The notes beneath the pieces were generated by a model. The model was not told the DNA's origin. It saw nothing but the letters and a program-made list of their open reading frames with translations, and did no database searches. A DNA stretch of 64,000 nucleotides, taken from NCBI GenBank assembly GCA_028023455.1, contig JAQFVV010006425.1:682001-746000 (forward strand), given 5' to 3'. Below, in pieces: positions 34,891 through 47,121 of this stretch. Position numbers and translations under genes: made by a program. Source of the DNA: Epiperipatus broadwayi (Eukaryota; Onychophora; Udeonychophora; Euonychophora; Peripatidae). Position 1 is the stretch's first letter. Every line of letters begins with the position of its first letter.

Positions 34891-35265
34891 CTATTCCATT
34901 AAATGGCTAAGCGCTTTCAAGGTTCAAAGCCCTCATAATCATAGCCGTATTACAAACTATAATAAATTGACTCGGAGTGATGCAAATTTATGCAAATGAA
35001 ATGATTACGCATTCCATTTTTTGGATATTTTGTAGCAAGAGTCTTTTCTATTGATGGCGTCGCCATCTCTAGATATAAAAACAGCTTCTTTTATCTTTCT
35101 TTTTAGATCGTGTCGCTCTCTGCATACCACCACTGGATTTCCCGGTTGGCAATCGTGCCCAGCTGAAGCGCGGTGCTGCGCAAAAACTGAACTATGAGCA
35201 GTGTCCACCAAAGCTTTATTATAAGAATAAGTGTGTTGAGATAGCCTAGTGGACAGAGAGGTCCT
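34890..35265 (-). pseudogene. Penelope-like element, 5'-truncated GIY-YIG end and 3' UTR
   Basis: On the minus strand TSLSTRLSQHTYSYNKAL (about 35262-35211, one frame) continues as SSVFAQHRASAGHDC, then NPVVVCRERHDLKRKIKEAV and FISRDGDAINRKDSCY, stop at 35005. It is clearly related to the element at 18.1-19.4 kb (same VVCRERHDLKRKIKEA block) but diverged. After the stop come ATTTGCATAAATTTGCAT and the conserved CTATGATTATG-AGG-loop-CCT-TGAAAGCGCTTAGC segment (about 34945-34905). Everything upstream of the middle of the endonuclease is missing. Confidence 0.85.
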
Positions 35266-35269
35266 ATCA

Positions 35270-36580
35270 ATGATAAAGCTAATAGCACATTTTTACTTAG
35301 TTTACAGTTTGCATTAGATTCTCTCTCATGACGAGATATGATAAAAGAAATTATTCATATTTTGTTTTATTTTTATTGTCTTTTTTTGTTTTTCCTTTTT
35401 TGTTGTTTCATTTGTATAGTGATGAATTACTATTTTTATTTATTTATTGATGATATTATTTACAAATATTAATTTATACGATTCTTTGTGTACATACATA
35501 TGCTTTATAAGCAGAATGCATTTTCGATGATGAACACCATAATCATACTTCTGTAGTTTCGTAATGAAGCTGTTTTATCTATAATCCATATGGATTAGTC
35601 ATATTTTGTAAATTAGTTTGATATTTGTGAGTTTTGAAGTAAACCAAGATGGCGCCCTGTATTTTTGATAAATGTACAGTTTTGAAGATCTATATTCTAT
35701 CAAAGATGTGTTAGTTGATAAATTAAAACAAAATTAATGAATTGATTATTAAATTTCATTAACAAGTTTAATTTCAATATATTTTTTCTTATTTATAATG
35801 TGGGAAGCTACAAGATATTTTAACATTGTCAAATTTTGGATCAATTCAGCATGTTTCATTTTGTTATCAATTTTTTTTTTTTTTTTTGGTAAATTGTCAT
35901 AATGGAAAAAAAATTGGAAACTTCCTGTCACATAGAGTGATGCAGTGGATTATTTCCAAAGGTTATCAACCTCACCTTCCCAAAAAGTGTGTGATAATGG
36001 TTATGATATATTTGTGCACTGCTTACATAAAGTGTAAATATTGTTTTTGTTTTTTTTTAATTTTCCTGTTAATAAGTTAATATAATAAATAAAAAAAAAT
36101 TGTAAATACTGTAATTCATTTTACCACAGTGATTACTTTTTTCAAAAAAATAACAGTAATAAAAAATAAAATGTAAATATTAAATATGACATTTCTTAGT
36201 TGACATTTTTTTTGTAAACAAATATGTGCTGCCATCTATTGGAAAACTTGCAAGTACCAGCAGTTCATTTAAATAGTCCATCTATGTAATAATTGAATAC
36301 TATTTTTTCTTTTATTTATCACAATTTTATAAGGTCAAATGCTTAATTAATCTATAATTATGTCAAGAATCAAAAATGAGAGTTATTGTGGAATGTTAAT
36401 AGCAATAAATTTTCAACTATGAAAGAACATTTAGCAAAAAGTTTGAAGACTGCCAAGTTTTTTTCAAGATATTTCTGCCTAATAAAATGAGAGATTATTA
36501 ATAAGTGCTGAACCATTCTTTGGTTTTTTGCTTTTTTTTTAGTATAAGGTACTTTTCATTGTAAAATATAATGAAGCAGC
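35270..36580. other. AT-rich spacer
   Basis: No supported gene. AAGATGGCGCC at about 35648-35658 resembles a YY1-type core promoter motif but has no associated reading frame. Frames at 35749-36080 are poly-T or poly-A driven. Confidence 0.45.
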
Positions 36581-36680
36581 ATGCAAGTCACATGATTCTT
36601 ATGCAAGTCGCATGATTCTTATGCAAGTCACATGATTCTTATGCAAGTCACATGATTCTTATGCAAGTCACATGATTCTT
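36581..36680. repeat. Minisatellite, 5 x 20 bp
   Basis: Five consecutive 20-base units of ATGCAAGTCACATGATTCTT. All are identical except unit two, which has CGCATG in place of CACATG. Each unit holds an octamer-like ATGCAAGT and a CACATG E-box-like word. The near-perfect identity suggests recent expansion. Confidence 0.95.
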
Positions 36681-36787
36681 AGTTTGTGAATAACCACATA
36701 TACACTATTGAAATGAAAGTATTTTACACATATTTTTTAAAGAAATTGTTTGAGAATAAATGTGTGCTTGTGAAATACAGAGAGGTG

Positions 36788-36845
36788 TAGAGATTATAAA
36801 TATAGGCAGGTTGAAATAGAGATTATAAATATAGGCAGGTTGAAA
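36788..36845. repeat. Tandem duplication, 2 x 29 bp
   Basis: TAGAGATTATAAATATAGGC plus nine more bases are repeated at a 29-base period. Confidence 0.9.
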
Positions 36846-37097
36846 AAATGTATAGCATTTTTTTTGGATAATTGTTGCAGAAGATATATGTGGGTTTGAA
36901 ATTTAGCTTGAGACAGTTATTGTGCCAAATTTTATTTGGAATTGTACTTTATAATACACTAAACAGAAATTTTAACCATGACTAACAAACACAAAGATTT
37001 GGAACCTGATTAGAATATCTATGGCTAGATTGTTTGTAGGTGTCTAGAAAAATATCTTTTTTAAATCATTAAATGATATAATATTGTATTGGTTTAG

Positions 37098-37845
37098 TAT
37101 AGTGATCAGCAAACATTTTAACATGTAGAGCCATTCTGTTTAATGCTTTCTCTCTCTCTTCCTCCATTAAAAAGCTGTAAGGAGAGAGGCACTCCTTCTC
37201 CTTTTCATTATAGAACCAAGAAAAGAGGTGAAAAATATGTCCCTGAAAAACCCAAATTTCTTAATGCCTATGAATATATTTGACCATTTTTTAAATAGTA
37301 GATCATAGTAAAATCTGTATACATTCTAAGAAAAATAAAAATTCTCTTAAAAAATAAGTAAATAAAAAAAAAAAAAAAGAATAATTTGATTTATTCATAA
37401 ATTTTTAATATTTAAATATTCATCTTATACAATTATTTTTTTTCCTTTTGGGTATATTTGTAATAAATTAACAAAATGTTTATAAAGTCCATAATTAAAA
37501 AGTTTCATTATTTTATTCATATGAATTAGTCTCTTTTACTTAGATACAGCTGAGTATGCTTTCTGTGTACTAAATTCAAACAAATAAAATAAAATAATTT
37601 CGGCTGCAGACATTAAAAACGTTTTGCCAATTTATTAATTATTCTATTTTATAATAAAGCTGAATACAAGAATCATTGTTTTAATATAGATTTTACTTTC
37701 CTAGATTCATTAAAATATTTATGTATTACAAGAGAAAACAAAAAAATGTGTTTATGTTTATCATGATAAAAAGTGCCAAAAGGTTGGGAATAAAAAGCCA
37801 CATTCGGCTCACAAGCCATAGCATGCCACCCCCTGATCTTGTAGA
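37098..37845. mobile_element. hAT-like non-autonomous element
   Basis: The left end reads AGTGATCAGCAAACATTTTA and then ATGTAGAGCC. The inverted right end reads AGATCAGGGGGTGGCATGC, then GGCTTGTGAGCCGAATGTGG. Short terminal repeats with GATCAG followed by a GTRGAGCC / GTGAGCC word are the familiar end pattern of many animal hAT MITEs. The interior is AT-rich and lacks a transposase. No clear 8-base target duplication was identified. It could have been mobilised by a hAT source like the relic at 1.4 kb. Confidence 0.5.
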
Positions 37846-38699
37846 TTTGTATGGTCAATAGCATCATCTATGGAAAAGTTCACCCAATCTATGTGTATAC
37901 CACAAAGTAAAGGTATTGGAGGAGGAGAGATGGCATTGATGATTATATTAAATAGAGTGGCAATATACACACTATGAGTCTATGTGAACTCCTTTGCAGA
38001 TCGAAAAGGATGGTATATAGAATAATAATGTCATGTGACAGGGACTACTTATGTTCACTTTATTATAGTATTAGCTTATTAGAAAGAGAGTTAAATATCT
38101 GAAAGTATTCGACTATGATTAGCTTTCATTATATAAGCTTTCACAATGGGATAAATCATTTTTGAGCAAAATTCTTATATTTTGCTGTAAAATGTGTTCA
38201 TTATAAGATAGTTCATATGATGATGTAATTGCATTTTAGAAAATCTGTTTTTTACAATACTAACAAAGATGAAGAATTGCCTGTAAAAAATGGTGATAAT
38301 GTATGACTGTTAACAGCTCCTGTTTAGATGTTAAGTAAACTTGCACTGTGAATCTGGTCAATGTTTGGAATTAATTTAAACTATGCAGAATGAAGAAAAT
38401 GTTCTGAAGGGCATTGAAGATTATCAGAATGATCTTACGCAAGGGTATGGCTTGTGTAGTTAAAATGAGGAAGGAAAATGCATTCAGTGTATTGTTCAAT
38501 TTCGTTAATAAGGAGTGTACATAAATGCAAAAAAATCTTCATGTGAGTGGGGATACTTGTAGAGTGGCACTATTTGGTTCAAAAAGATAGCTAGACACAT
38601 ATAATTTTTTTATTTAATTGATCTATTTTTAAGATAGTTCTGGATGTCAATTATTGGTTAACTATATTCAAGCAAAAGTTTGTGTAAGGTGTAACTAGA

Positions 38700-38955
38700 T
38701 ATTTTTAACTTACTAAATCAAAAGCCATCTTAAAATCAATTTGGCATGCAACATAACTTCTTTTTTTTCTCTTGGCAAATATCATTGACCCTCATATTAA
38801 AACAATGATTTGAGATGCATGGCAATCTTTTTTCCCACAATGTGATGTAGAGGGTTTGGAAGAATAAGTTATTTTGAAAAAATAGTTTTAATTGCTGTAG
38901 GATTATTTTTGAAAAACATTTTTTGATCAAGGTCCTCAACTGTAATAAGTGCAAA
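38700..38955 (-). pseudogene. RT motif A region of the decayed LINE
   Basis: The frame 38954-38736 gives LIKKCFSKIILQQLKLFFQN, which fits the RT fingers segment before motif A. After a frameshift the minus strand gives VACQIDFKMAFDLVS near 38740-38700, corresponding to VVQLDIEAAFDSVN in the younger copy, with the catalytic aspartate retained. Confidence 0.6.
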
Positions 38956-39899
38956 CTATTTATAGAAAGGTATAAAACAAAATGTTATGTGGTAGAAAGA
39001 TTTTGGAGGTTAAGATTGCTTGAACATAGCTAACTGTAGCACTTATTTACATGAGAAATGATGATATAGTCACCCTTTCTATAGACCTTAGCAGTATTAA
39101 AATATGCTGATAAAGAGTCATTTGTCCCAAGGTTCAGAATTTCTTTGTATAGTTGTTGTTTTGTAAATTAAATTTTCATGAAGAAGTTATATATCATAGT
39201 AAAGAGTGAGCTGATATTGAATGTCTGCTTTTAGATTAAATTTTGGATGCTGAAGGAATTCCATGTTGATTTTGGTGCCAAAAAAAAAAGATTTGGAATA
39301 TTAAAAGCACGAGACAGAGTAGGTCTTGCATAATTTTTGGTATTCCTCATCAATCTTTAGAGATTTGATATTTTTTTAGCATAACTGATATAGTATTCTG
39401 ATTATAAAATATGAATGGCTGGTTTGCTTCATGTTACAGTTTGCAGATGAGGTTTTACAATAATCACTTGTGAGATGAAGGATTACATCAGTGCCATTAA
39501 TATGTTGTTCTATGAGGTTATTTAAATGATAACATGTTAATCCCTTGGAATTCTCATGTTTCAACTAGAAACAGGCCCTGCAGCTGATAATGGTAATGGT
39601 TTGCAATGATTATGTTATAAGTCATCAATGATTAATTAAATTATATAGGAACCCATCATTTAATGCAATTTTAGAGACTGGTGTGTTATTTTGAAGTTTA
39701 TTGAGTTTGGAAATTGCATGAGCATGATTAGAAATTGAGATATTGTATATATAGATTGAAATTTTAAAATTTTATGGAGTTGCAAAAAAGAGGTTTATGA
39801 GATATGACCATTGATCTCAGTCAAACAAAACAGCAATTTCATGGTACAAAGATCATAGTAATAGCAGGAAAATTGCAGATGTGGATGATAGACTTGTAA

Positions 39900-40330
39900 C
39901 AGCATTTGAAATCACCACTCAAAGGCTGATTATGCTGAGCCTGTGTAAGATTTTTCTCTGAACAGTGAAAAGTATACTGATTGTATCTTTCACTGTTTGG
40001 ATTGGCATTACCATTATGAGATATAATTGCTATAACTGATAATTAAAGGAGAGTAATATTGCAATAATAGTTGTGCATACTATGTTTAGTTTTATTAATG
40101 AAATTGGGTACTTACACTACACCTTCAATCAATGTGATGTTTAATTGGTGACTAAAATTATAATTCTTATTTAGAATGTTAATGTTAGCTGATTGATTTA
40201 ATAATGAAATTTTTGTTTCTACTACTATCAATATATCACAATGGTGATTTGTTAAAAACTGAATTAGTTCTATTCCTTTATATAAATTTAGACAATGTAC
40301 ATTGGTGACAACAATGATTATATTGTTTAT
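39900..40330 (-). pseudogene. AP endonuclease N-terminus of the decayed LINE
   Basis: The minus strand reads VTNVHCLNLYKGIELIQFL, then HHCDILIVVETKISLLNQSA and YNFSHQLNITLIEGVV. This parallels INVRGLNSTSKINKLKHWIK and LLGILGTKIY in the younger copy. Here the ETK glutamate is retained, which supports the view that GTK in the younger copy is a mutation. Stops follow after about 65 codons. Confidence 0.65.
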
Positions 40331-40457
40331 ATGATGCTTTTCCTGCTAGTATGTTTGATTTCTGGATCAGGTATTTTGTTTCTATTATTCTTCACAGAAG
40401 CTGAAAATATGTTTTAGACAATTGCATAGCATGTATTTTTTTGTTTTAATAGTTGAA

Positions 40458-40580
40458 AGTTATATATATATATATAACTCTGTGGATGGCTTGTGTGACC
40501 AAGTCGAAACGTCAGTATATTGATATTAAAAGTTTTTAACACGGATGAACCCGCAAAATATGTATTTTATATATATATAT
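40458..40580 (+). other. TA hairpin followed by hammerhead-like segment
   Basis: AGTTATATA...TATAACT forms a hairpin. It is followed by CTGTGGAT, a six-base-pair stem (GGCTTG / CAAGTC with loop TGTGAC) and GAAACGTC. The arrangement imitates a hammerhead ribozyme core (CUGANGA, stem II, GAAA), but the conserved A after CUG is U and no valid cleavage strand is obvious. It is probably a degenerate relic of a PLE-type or retrozyme-type tail, or coincidence. Confidence 0.25.
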
Positions 40581-40608
40581 AGTATGTATGCTTAAGCCAG
40601 GTGTAATT

Positions 40609-41033
40609 AAAGGGAAATGAACTCATACTTTTAACATGCCTTCAGTCATTCACTCTATTTAATATAACTGATACACATGACCATATACCTGTAAAAAAGA
40701 TAAATGATTTCAATATACATATTTCTTATGAACCAACAGTAATCAGTTGATCCAGATCATCATCTATCACACACATATATATAATCAGTGTTCCATTTTA
40801 TATTAAGATAGCATTAAAGTTTGTAGATTTGCTACCTTAATATAATACTGAGGACTGTATATATGTGTGTGGGAGATGATGATCTGGACCAACTGATGTG
40901 TGCTGGTTAAGCTTGAAATACATATACTGGAAATCATTTATTTTTTTCACAAGTATGTGGTAATGTGTATTCATTATATTAGATAGAGTAAATGACTGAA
41001 GGGAGATTTAATATCTGGGTTCAAATTTTCTTT
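40609..41033. mobile_element. Foldback family copy with shortened centre
   Basis: The left arm begins AAAGGGAAATGAACTCATAC and the right arm ends CTGGGTTCAAATTTTCTTT. Internal shared blocks are CAGTTGATCCAGATCATCATC and its inverse GATGATGATCTGGACCAACTG. The arms are about 200 bp each, much shorter than in the 6.8-kb copy, because the central part is missing. It lies inside the decayed LINE. Confidence 0.75.
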
Positions 41034-41084
41034 GAATATATTGCATCTATAGTAAGAAGATGAAAACGGAATCATGTGTTGATC

Positions 41085-42300
41085 TTAAGACTGGTCTATA
41101 AATTTGTGGAACTGTATTTCCATAAGTGATTCATGGGATTGGATTTTTGGAAGTATTTGATCTGATGCAATTACTTCTAATGGTTTGTCTGCCTGTATTT
41201 TGTCTACTTCTGAATAGTTTTTGTTAGCAAACTGCCCTAAATCAACAGGATATATGCAAATGTGATTGCTTATTTTTGAAGTTAATGAATTATTTTGAAA
41301 TGAAACACTTGTTCATGACCCATACTTCTGCTCATTATTACACAAATGATCCAGATTGACAATCTTGTTATATCTGCTTCAATCACTTACACTACATTAA
41401 AAAGCAATATGACCCAATTTTGAAGATCTGAAGCATGAGGGTGAATAATCTCTAATACTAATAATGATTGGGATTGAATGCATAAAGATATCATGAGAAA
41501 GTTAATATATGAAGTGGACACTGCACATTTAATTCATGGTGTATTTATATGCATTTATGGGAAATTTTAATGATATATTAAATGCGCACTTTTTTAATAT
41601 GCTAATTAACTGAGATAAATTTTCAATGCTTTTTTGTAGAACATCATGTGGAAAGTCAAATAAAGCATGCACAATATGGACATGTAGAAATGGATTTGCA
41701 TCATTAGTTTCAAAATAGGTCTTTTTCAAGTTTAGAAGGTTAATAGTATTTTAAGCTTCCTCTCACTAATGAAATATTCTACTACTATAAAAAATGGTAG
41801 CCAATTATTTAAGTGGTTTAGCATTACTTTATTTTGCAGATCTAGTCATATAATTGTGGGAATGATAATAATAACTGCCCATGTGACAAATTATAATTTT
41901 CAATACCACTGATAAATCCATGTTGAGAGTGAGAGGCACTTAGAAAATATTTGTGTGAATGATCATTTAGCTTGTCAAAAGAAGTGTGCTTAATTTCATT
42001 AGTTGTGATATTGATACCAATAGTGTTAAAGTTCATCTATTTTTGTTACTATCACTACTTGTTACATTTAATGGGAGTTTTAGTGCTACTTTTTAAATGA
42101 TTACTTGTTATTTTCTGTCATATTTTTGGATCTTAATGGGGTCAACTACATTCAGAGACAGCTTTACTAGCAAGATTCTTAAAGATTTTGCTTTATTTAT
42201 GTTATTGAGCAAAACGAGCATTACAACAATTTCTGGACATTATACCCTCTTTTTTGTCCATCTTCATTATATTTACCCCAAGTGGTCATTAGTAGGAGGG
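41085..42300 (-). pseudogene. ORF1 relic of the decayed LINE, with degenerate zinc knuckle
   Basis: On the minus strand SCFRSSKLGHIAF, then a stop, then C (41435-41394) corresponds to a CCHC knuckle in which the second cysteine has become serine. Downstream, a frame open for about 70 codons reads CIYPVDLGQFANKNYSEVDK, then PLEVIASDQILPKIQSHESL (about 41300-41090), like a hydrophilic ORF1 tail. Upstream, 41729-41529 and about 42210-42120 (LRILLVKLSLNVVDPIKIQK) fit the ORF1 body. The assignment depends on position and the knuckle. Confidence 0.55.
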
Positions 42301-42309
42301 GGTATAACT

Positions 42310-45300
42310 TAAGTAATGTATGATTTAGAATCTGATGCAACATTATTTATATTATTGATCTCATATTTTTTTCTTTTGTGATCATTTATAGATTTTGTGT
42401 CTTGCTCAGAATGTAGATATTTGTTTTCATATGTTTATAATATTTATCTGAACTTAAGGTTTTAAACTTTTACCTAGTTTTCACATGTTTGTAACATTTA
42501 TCATAAGATTCTAAAACTTTGATGTAAAAAGTTTTCAATTGATTGTGGTAATTTTTATTCTAGGAGCTTATACTGATATTAGAAAGACTATATCATTTAT
42601 CACTGCTATTGTCTTTAAGAAATTGTTATATTGTCAGCTTTTTATTAACTTTTGAAGAATGTGGTATTTCAGTTTTAAATATTGAAATGCAAAATAGAAA
42701 TACGTTATATCATATTACTGTCAGATTTATTTATATTGCAGTAACAGATATATTTAGCATTCATGTGTGATGAATTATTATAATATCTGAAATTATTTCT
42801 AGCTATATAAAGAAAAAAAAATCCATTTCAAACTATATGTATATAAAGACAATAAGTTTATAAAGAGGCATATTCCAATTTATGTGATTGTCAGAAGACT
42901 GGATATTGGAGTAATGATACTTGTTAATCAGTTCAATTTTGTTCATTGTAAATTTACAAAGAAAATGTCAGTTATAGATTGCACATAGAATAAACAAATA
43001 ATAAGTAAAAAATAAATAAATAAAAATAAATCATTACTTAAGTAGGGATAAGATATTATATTTAATATTATCTTTATCATCATCCTCTAAATTTAATATA
43101 TATATATGCGCTAATGTATTTTGCCAATATTCATAGTAGTTGTGCTTTTCCAAAAACATGCTGTATCGAAAGCCTGGCTTAACAAAATAACAAATATTAA
43201 TTTATATTGTTATCGTAATAGTTGATAATTGTCTATGTTCTCTGGTAGAATATTTTATTGTATATATGTAGAAAATTATTTGAGATCTATTTTATTATAT
43301 ATGTAGAAATTGTTTGATGTCTATTTTATTACATATATGTAGAAAATTACTTGAAGTCAAGATGAAAGTAGTTTCATCAATAAAAACAGTATTTTAAGTG
43401 TTAGGAAAATGACGAACAGAGAAAACAATTGATATATTATATCTATACATTTCAATAAAAAATAAACGTGTGCATAAGTTTCATGTTGATAAGAATTATA
43501 AGACAGAACATATTGTCAGAAATATCTTTGATAATGATTTTCTATAAAAAATTTAGATTTTTAGCTATTATATTTGTTGTTATTTTTATTATTATTTACA
43601 CATTTAATTAAATACTAAAATACTTCGATGTAAATAACTTTGAACAGGAAGAGCTTTGTGCTAAGAGATGATTTAAAGTCTATAAATGTCAAATTCACAA
43701 AGCAAATAAATAAATACTTGTGATATTGAAATCTAATGATAAAAAAATACATTATTAGAAAATAAAATTCCCAGTTTTCTTTTTTTTTTGTAATAAGAAA
43801 ACATTCAAATGTCTGGTTTATTTTAAAAAAAATGAAGCAAATAAGCATTTTTAAGGCTCAATATTGTATATCTCACTGAAGAAAAGTGTAACCACAGATG
43901 TAACTCTTTCAAAGATTTTACAGTCATCCGCTTAACGTAAAATATATGAAAAATTCAAATAATTTTAAGCTTATTCATATGCATATTTAAATATAGGTGC
44001 TAAAACACGATTCTGAGTAGTATCGAAATTGTAATCGTATGTTGGAGAAAGTTTATTATTGATATAATAGTGATGATATGATGAACAATTCTTGCATAAA
44101 TTATTTGAAATCAATACCTCCAATAACTAATGTTTGGTGCAATTCAAATATTATTGTTTTAAAATATATTTATTAAACATAGTAACATAGTAATATACAG
44201 TTAAACTTTATAAAAATTTACATAGCATTCAGAATGAAACTTGAAAAAGTCATTGTAGAGAAAAGTGTATCTTAATAAGATTAAGAGGAAAATAAAACTT
44301 TCTCCCAAGTATCATCATGAAGACTCAAATATAATTGTGACTAAAAATCTTTAAAAGAAATTTTCAAAAATAAATTTACACCTTAAAATCAAATAAATTA
44401 GTTACTAAAGTAGAAAGTTATTTACATTAAATGGCTTGAAATGTTTAGATCTTATAATTTTGTTATATAATGTTTTTAACACTTTCGAATTTCTAATAAT
44501 GAAACACTAAATAAATAATTAAATGATTTCTTGCTCAGAACGACTTATCTCTAACAACAACTAAAAATTATCTCAACTTAAAATTGATAATTTCATATTG
44601 AAATGCTTCTTTATAAATATTTGCTGAGTATAGTTTCATAAAAAACTAGAAAACATGAACTTTTGATATAAGTTTTTATGTCTTAAATTTTGAGGGTTAT
44701 ATCTTCCTAAAAATGGAAAGACTAGACTATTAACAAGTTTGATAATATTCAAACATTATCTTTTTATATCATTGCATGTATATATGATTACATAAAGTAT
44801 TTAACTTATGGTTATGTTACTGTTGTTGATACAACATTGATTTTGGCATTGGTAAAATGTTCTATAAATTAACAAATTTAAATTGTTCTCAGTGTGACAA
44901 TAATATAAATATTTATCCTTAAAACCTAACGAATACTAAACTCACCCTCTAAGTTCAAGTATAAATAATTATATGTCTGGTGACTCAATATTCATAAGAT
45001 TCTTCAATGGCAAATTAATTTTTAAAATTATTTTCACTTATTTAAACTGATGTTGGTGGGGTTTTATTCAAGTAAATATAGTAATACCTGAGAGAATTCC
45101 CTATACATAAATACTAAAACCTACTAGTGATATTTTGGTCATTATTAATAAGAAATCAATCCAGATTATATATTAATTTAACCTCTTTGACAAAGACATT
45201 AAAAGTCATCGTTTTATTGAGTTGATACAAAGCTAAAATATTCATTATTATTTTATTTAAAAAAATTACTTTTGTTTTGGATATATTTAGTGATGATTCT

Positions 45301-45500
45301 AGGAAAAATGGGAGAGTGGATTTTAATTCAAGGACTGTCAGTTGTTGATTCAGCCACTCTATCACTGCTGAATCCGTGCATAAGCTTTATATATTGTGGT
45401 TTGATGAAAACAAAATAGTTAGATAGAAATCATCTGGAATAAAAGAATTTAGATGATGTCATGTAGTTTTCAAATAATACTTTTTGGTTTATTAAATAAA
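42310..45500. other. AT-rich region, one imperfect tandem repeat
   Basis: No supported gene. Around 43244-43358 a unit of about 39 bp (CTATTTTATT-ATATATGTAGAAA) occurs three times with variation. Other frames, such as 43615-43848 and 45156-45365, are low-complexity. Confidence 0.5.
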
Positions 45501-45503
45501 TAT

Positions 45504-45642
45504 AGGGGATATGTGTGAGGTGATAATCTGGACCAACTGATAAGTGCTGGTTTAGTATGAAATACACATATTGGTGATTATTTATCAGAAAGACTGAGTT
45601 CAAATCCCCTATATTTACAATTAGACTCCAGGTATGTGAAGA
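45504..45642. mobile_element. Foldback family, solo arm
   Basis: It contains GATAATCTGGACCAACTGAT, AAGTGCTGGTTTAGTATGAA and the terminal TTCAAATCCCCTATATTTAC, followed by ACTCCAGGTATGTGAAG. All are seen in the foldback copies at 6.8 and 47.1 kb. Only one arm is present, and its first bases TATAGGGGAT are themselves inverted relative to its end ATCCCCTATA. Confidence 0.7.
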
Positions 45643-47121
45643 GTGCCTATATTTCAAATATTTATTAAATAAATACCTTTTATAATTTATAATTAATTTT
45701 TCTTTAAACTTAAATGAATAAACTAGATAGAATCCACAGTTATTAAAAAATAAATGAATGATTTGCTGTTCCAGAGTTTATAAAACGGTTAAGCATCAGA
45801 AGTGATGTAGCTAGAGCTGTGATCCATTGATCTTGAAATACAAAATCTGCTACTTGACCACTACATTGTATGAAAGAGGGTATCCGGATAACTTCATTGA
45901 TAGATAAGTTGAAGCCATTTGTTTAATATAGAATTAGTCAGTTATAATTTTTCTAATACACAATGTGAATTTTAACTCCTAAAATGTTATGGTTTATTTT
46001 CATCTTTAATCAAAATATGAATCGACTATATTTTAATTATTATCTTGAATTATATTTTGCTAAAGATTATACAAGAAAATGTTTTTTTATAAACCAACAA
46101 AATTTACATAATCTTTCTCTGTTATACACTATGTATATAACAAATCTTATCAGAAGTAATTTTTTCATCCTATTCCTGTGCTCTCTATTGTAATCAATGC
46201 ATTTTAGAAAGTTTTTTTATCCTTTTCTCCGAAAGTTTTAAGTCAAAGTCTAATATGGGGATATGGATAAGATAGCACTAGATAGAAGTTTAATAACACT
46301 AAGCCTACTTTATGTTGATACTATACCTTAAAATAAATAGCAGGATTGAAATAAAATAAAATGTTAGCTTTTGAATAGGTCGTTTAAATAAAAGTTAGAT
46401 TTATTGGCATGAAACAGTTTTTATTCTTATCAATCTTTATAATTGCGAAGATTCTTATTCCTCACTAAATTTCCAGAAATAAACATCGAAGAGATCTGAA
46501 GGTCTATATTTTATTTATAGATGTTTATGAACTTTCATCCAGAATCTCATCTTCAGTTTGATAACCCAAACTCCAAGTTCTAAGACAATAACTTATAATT
46601 ATATTTCACATTGAAAGAACTAATTTGGTTTAATGTTCTAGACAGTTTTACAAATAGTGTAAGGAGTGAAATAAAACAAAAATCTTAAAAAAAAAAAAAA
46701 TTAGAATGATGACATTTTTAAAAATGAAATAAAAAACATTAAAAAGAAAGATCAAACAAATGAATAAAAGTGATAAATTTTGTTACCAAACATCATCTGA
46801 ATTAAAAATGTATTAACCCCAAAATGTTGAATGCAACATTATGGGATTATTCTAGGAAAATCAATCGAATAAAAATTGGCAACAAATGATTTGTTCATTT
46901 TAGCTTAGTGAAAAAATTGAAGACTTAAGATCTATATTTCTAAATTAATCTCACCTGAGTAAAGTAAAAAAAAAAGTTTGAATATTTAAATAAAACTATT
47001 GGGCTCATCCTGACACTAGGTGTCGCATGATCTCCCTGGTTACAAACCATACTATTAATCTAATAGAGGGCTGTGAAGTGTGTTAAATATTACAGATATG
47101 CAAAAAAAAAAAATATTTTAA
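45643..47121. other. AT-rich spacer
   Basis: No gene. 45800-45880 has a faint tRNA-like look on the minus strand (TGTAGTGGTCAAGTAGCAG). A word TAGGTGTCGCATGAT at about 47017-47031 resembles the end of the 57.0-kb foldback element. Confidence 0.45.

Larger units (their letters stand above)
38400..42300 (-). mobile_element. Ancient relative of the 19.8-25 kb LINE, heavily decayed
   Basis: Motifs fall in the expected minus-strand order. ORF1 fragments with a zinc-knuckle relic (42300-41085) come first, then the AP endonuclease start (about 40330-39900) and RT motif A (about 38730). A probable motif B follows (QVSPLT near 38560). Each block aligns by eye with the younger copy, but stops are frequent. 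A foldback element is inserted between ORF1 and ORF2 (40609-41033), so the LINE is older than that insertion. The 3' end cannot be fixed; similarity fades before the hAT-like element at 37.8 kb. Confidence 0.65.

Noticed and set aside
35648-35658. AAGATGGCGCC, a YY1/initiator-like motif
   Set aside because: A single short match in AT-rich DNA with no reading frame or other promoter context.
36581-36680. Five short repeats considered as a CRISPR-like array
   Set aside because: Units are head-to-tail without spacers, and the DNA is eukaryotic; it is a minisatellite.
37930-38050. Minus-strand text resembling an RT motif (ATLFNIIINAI...FSIDDAI)
   Set aside because: It could be the 3' part of the decayed LINE, but the resemblance is too weak and the spacing does not fit well.
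45800-45880. Faint tRNA-like sequence on the minus strand
   Set aside because: The A-box match is partial and the B box is missing; no cloverleaf can be drawn.
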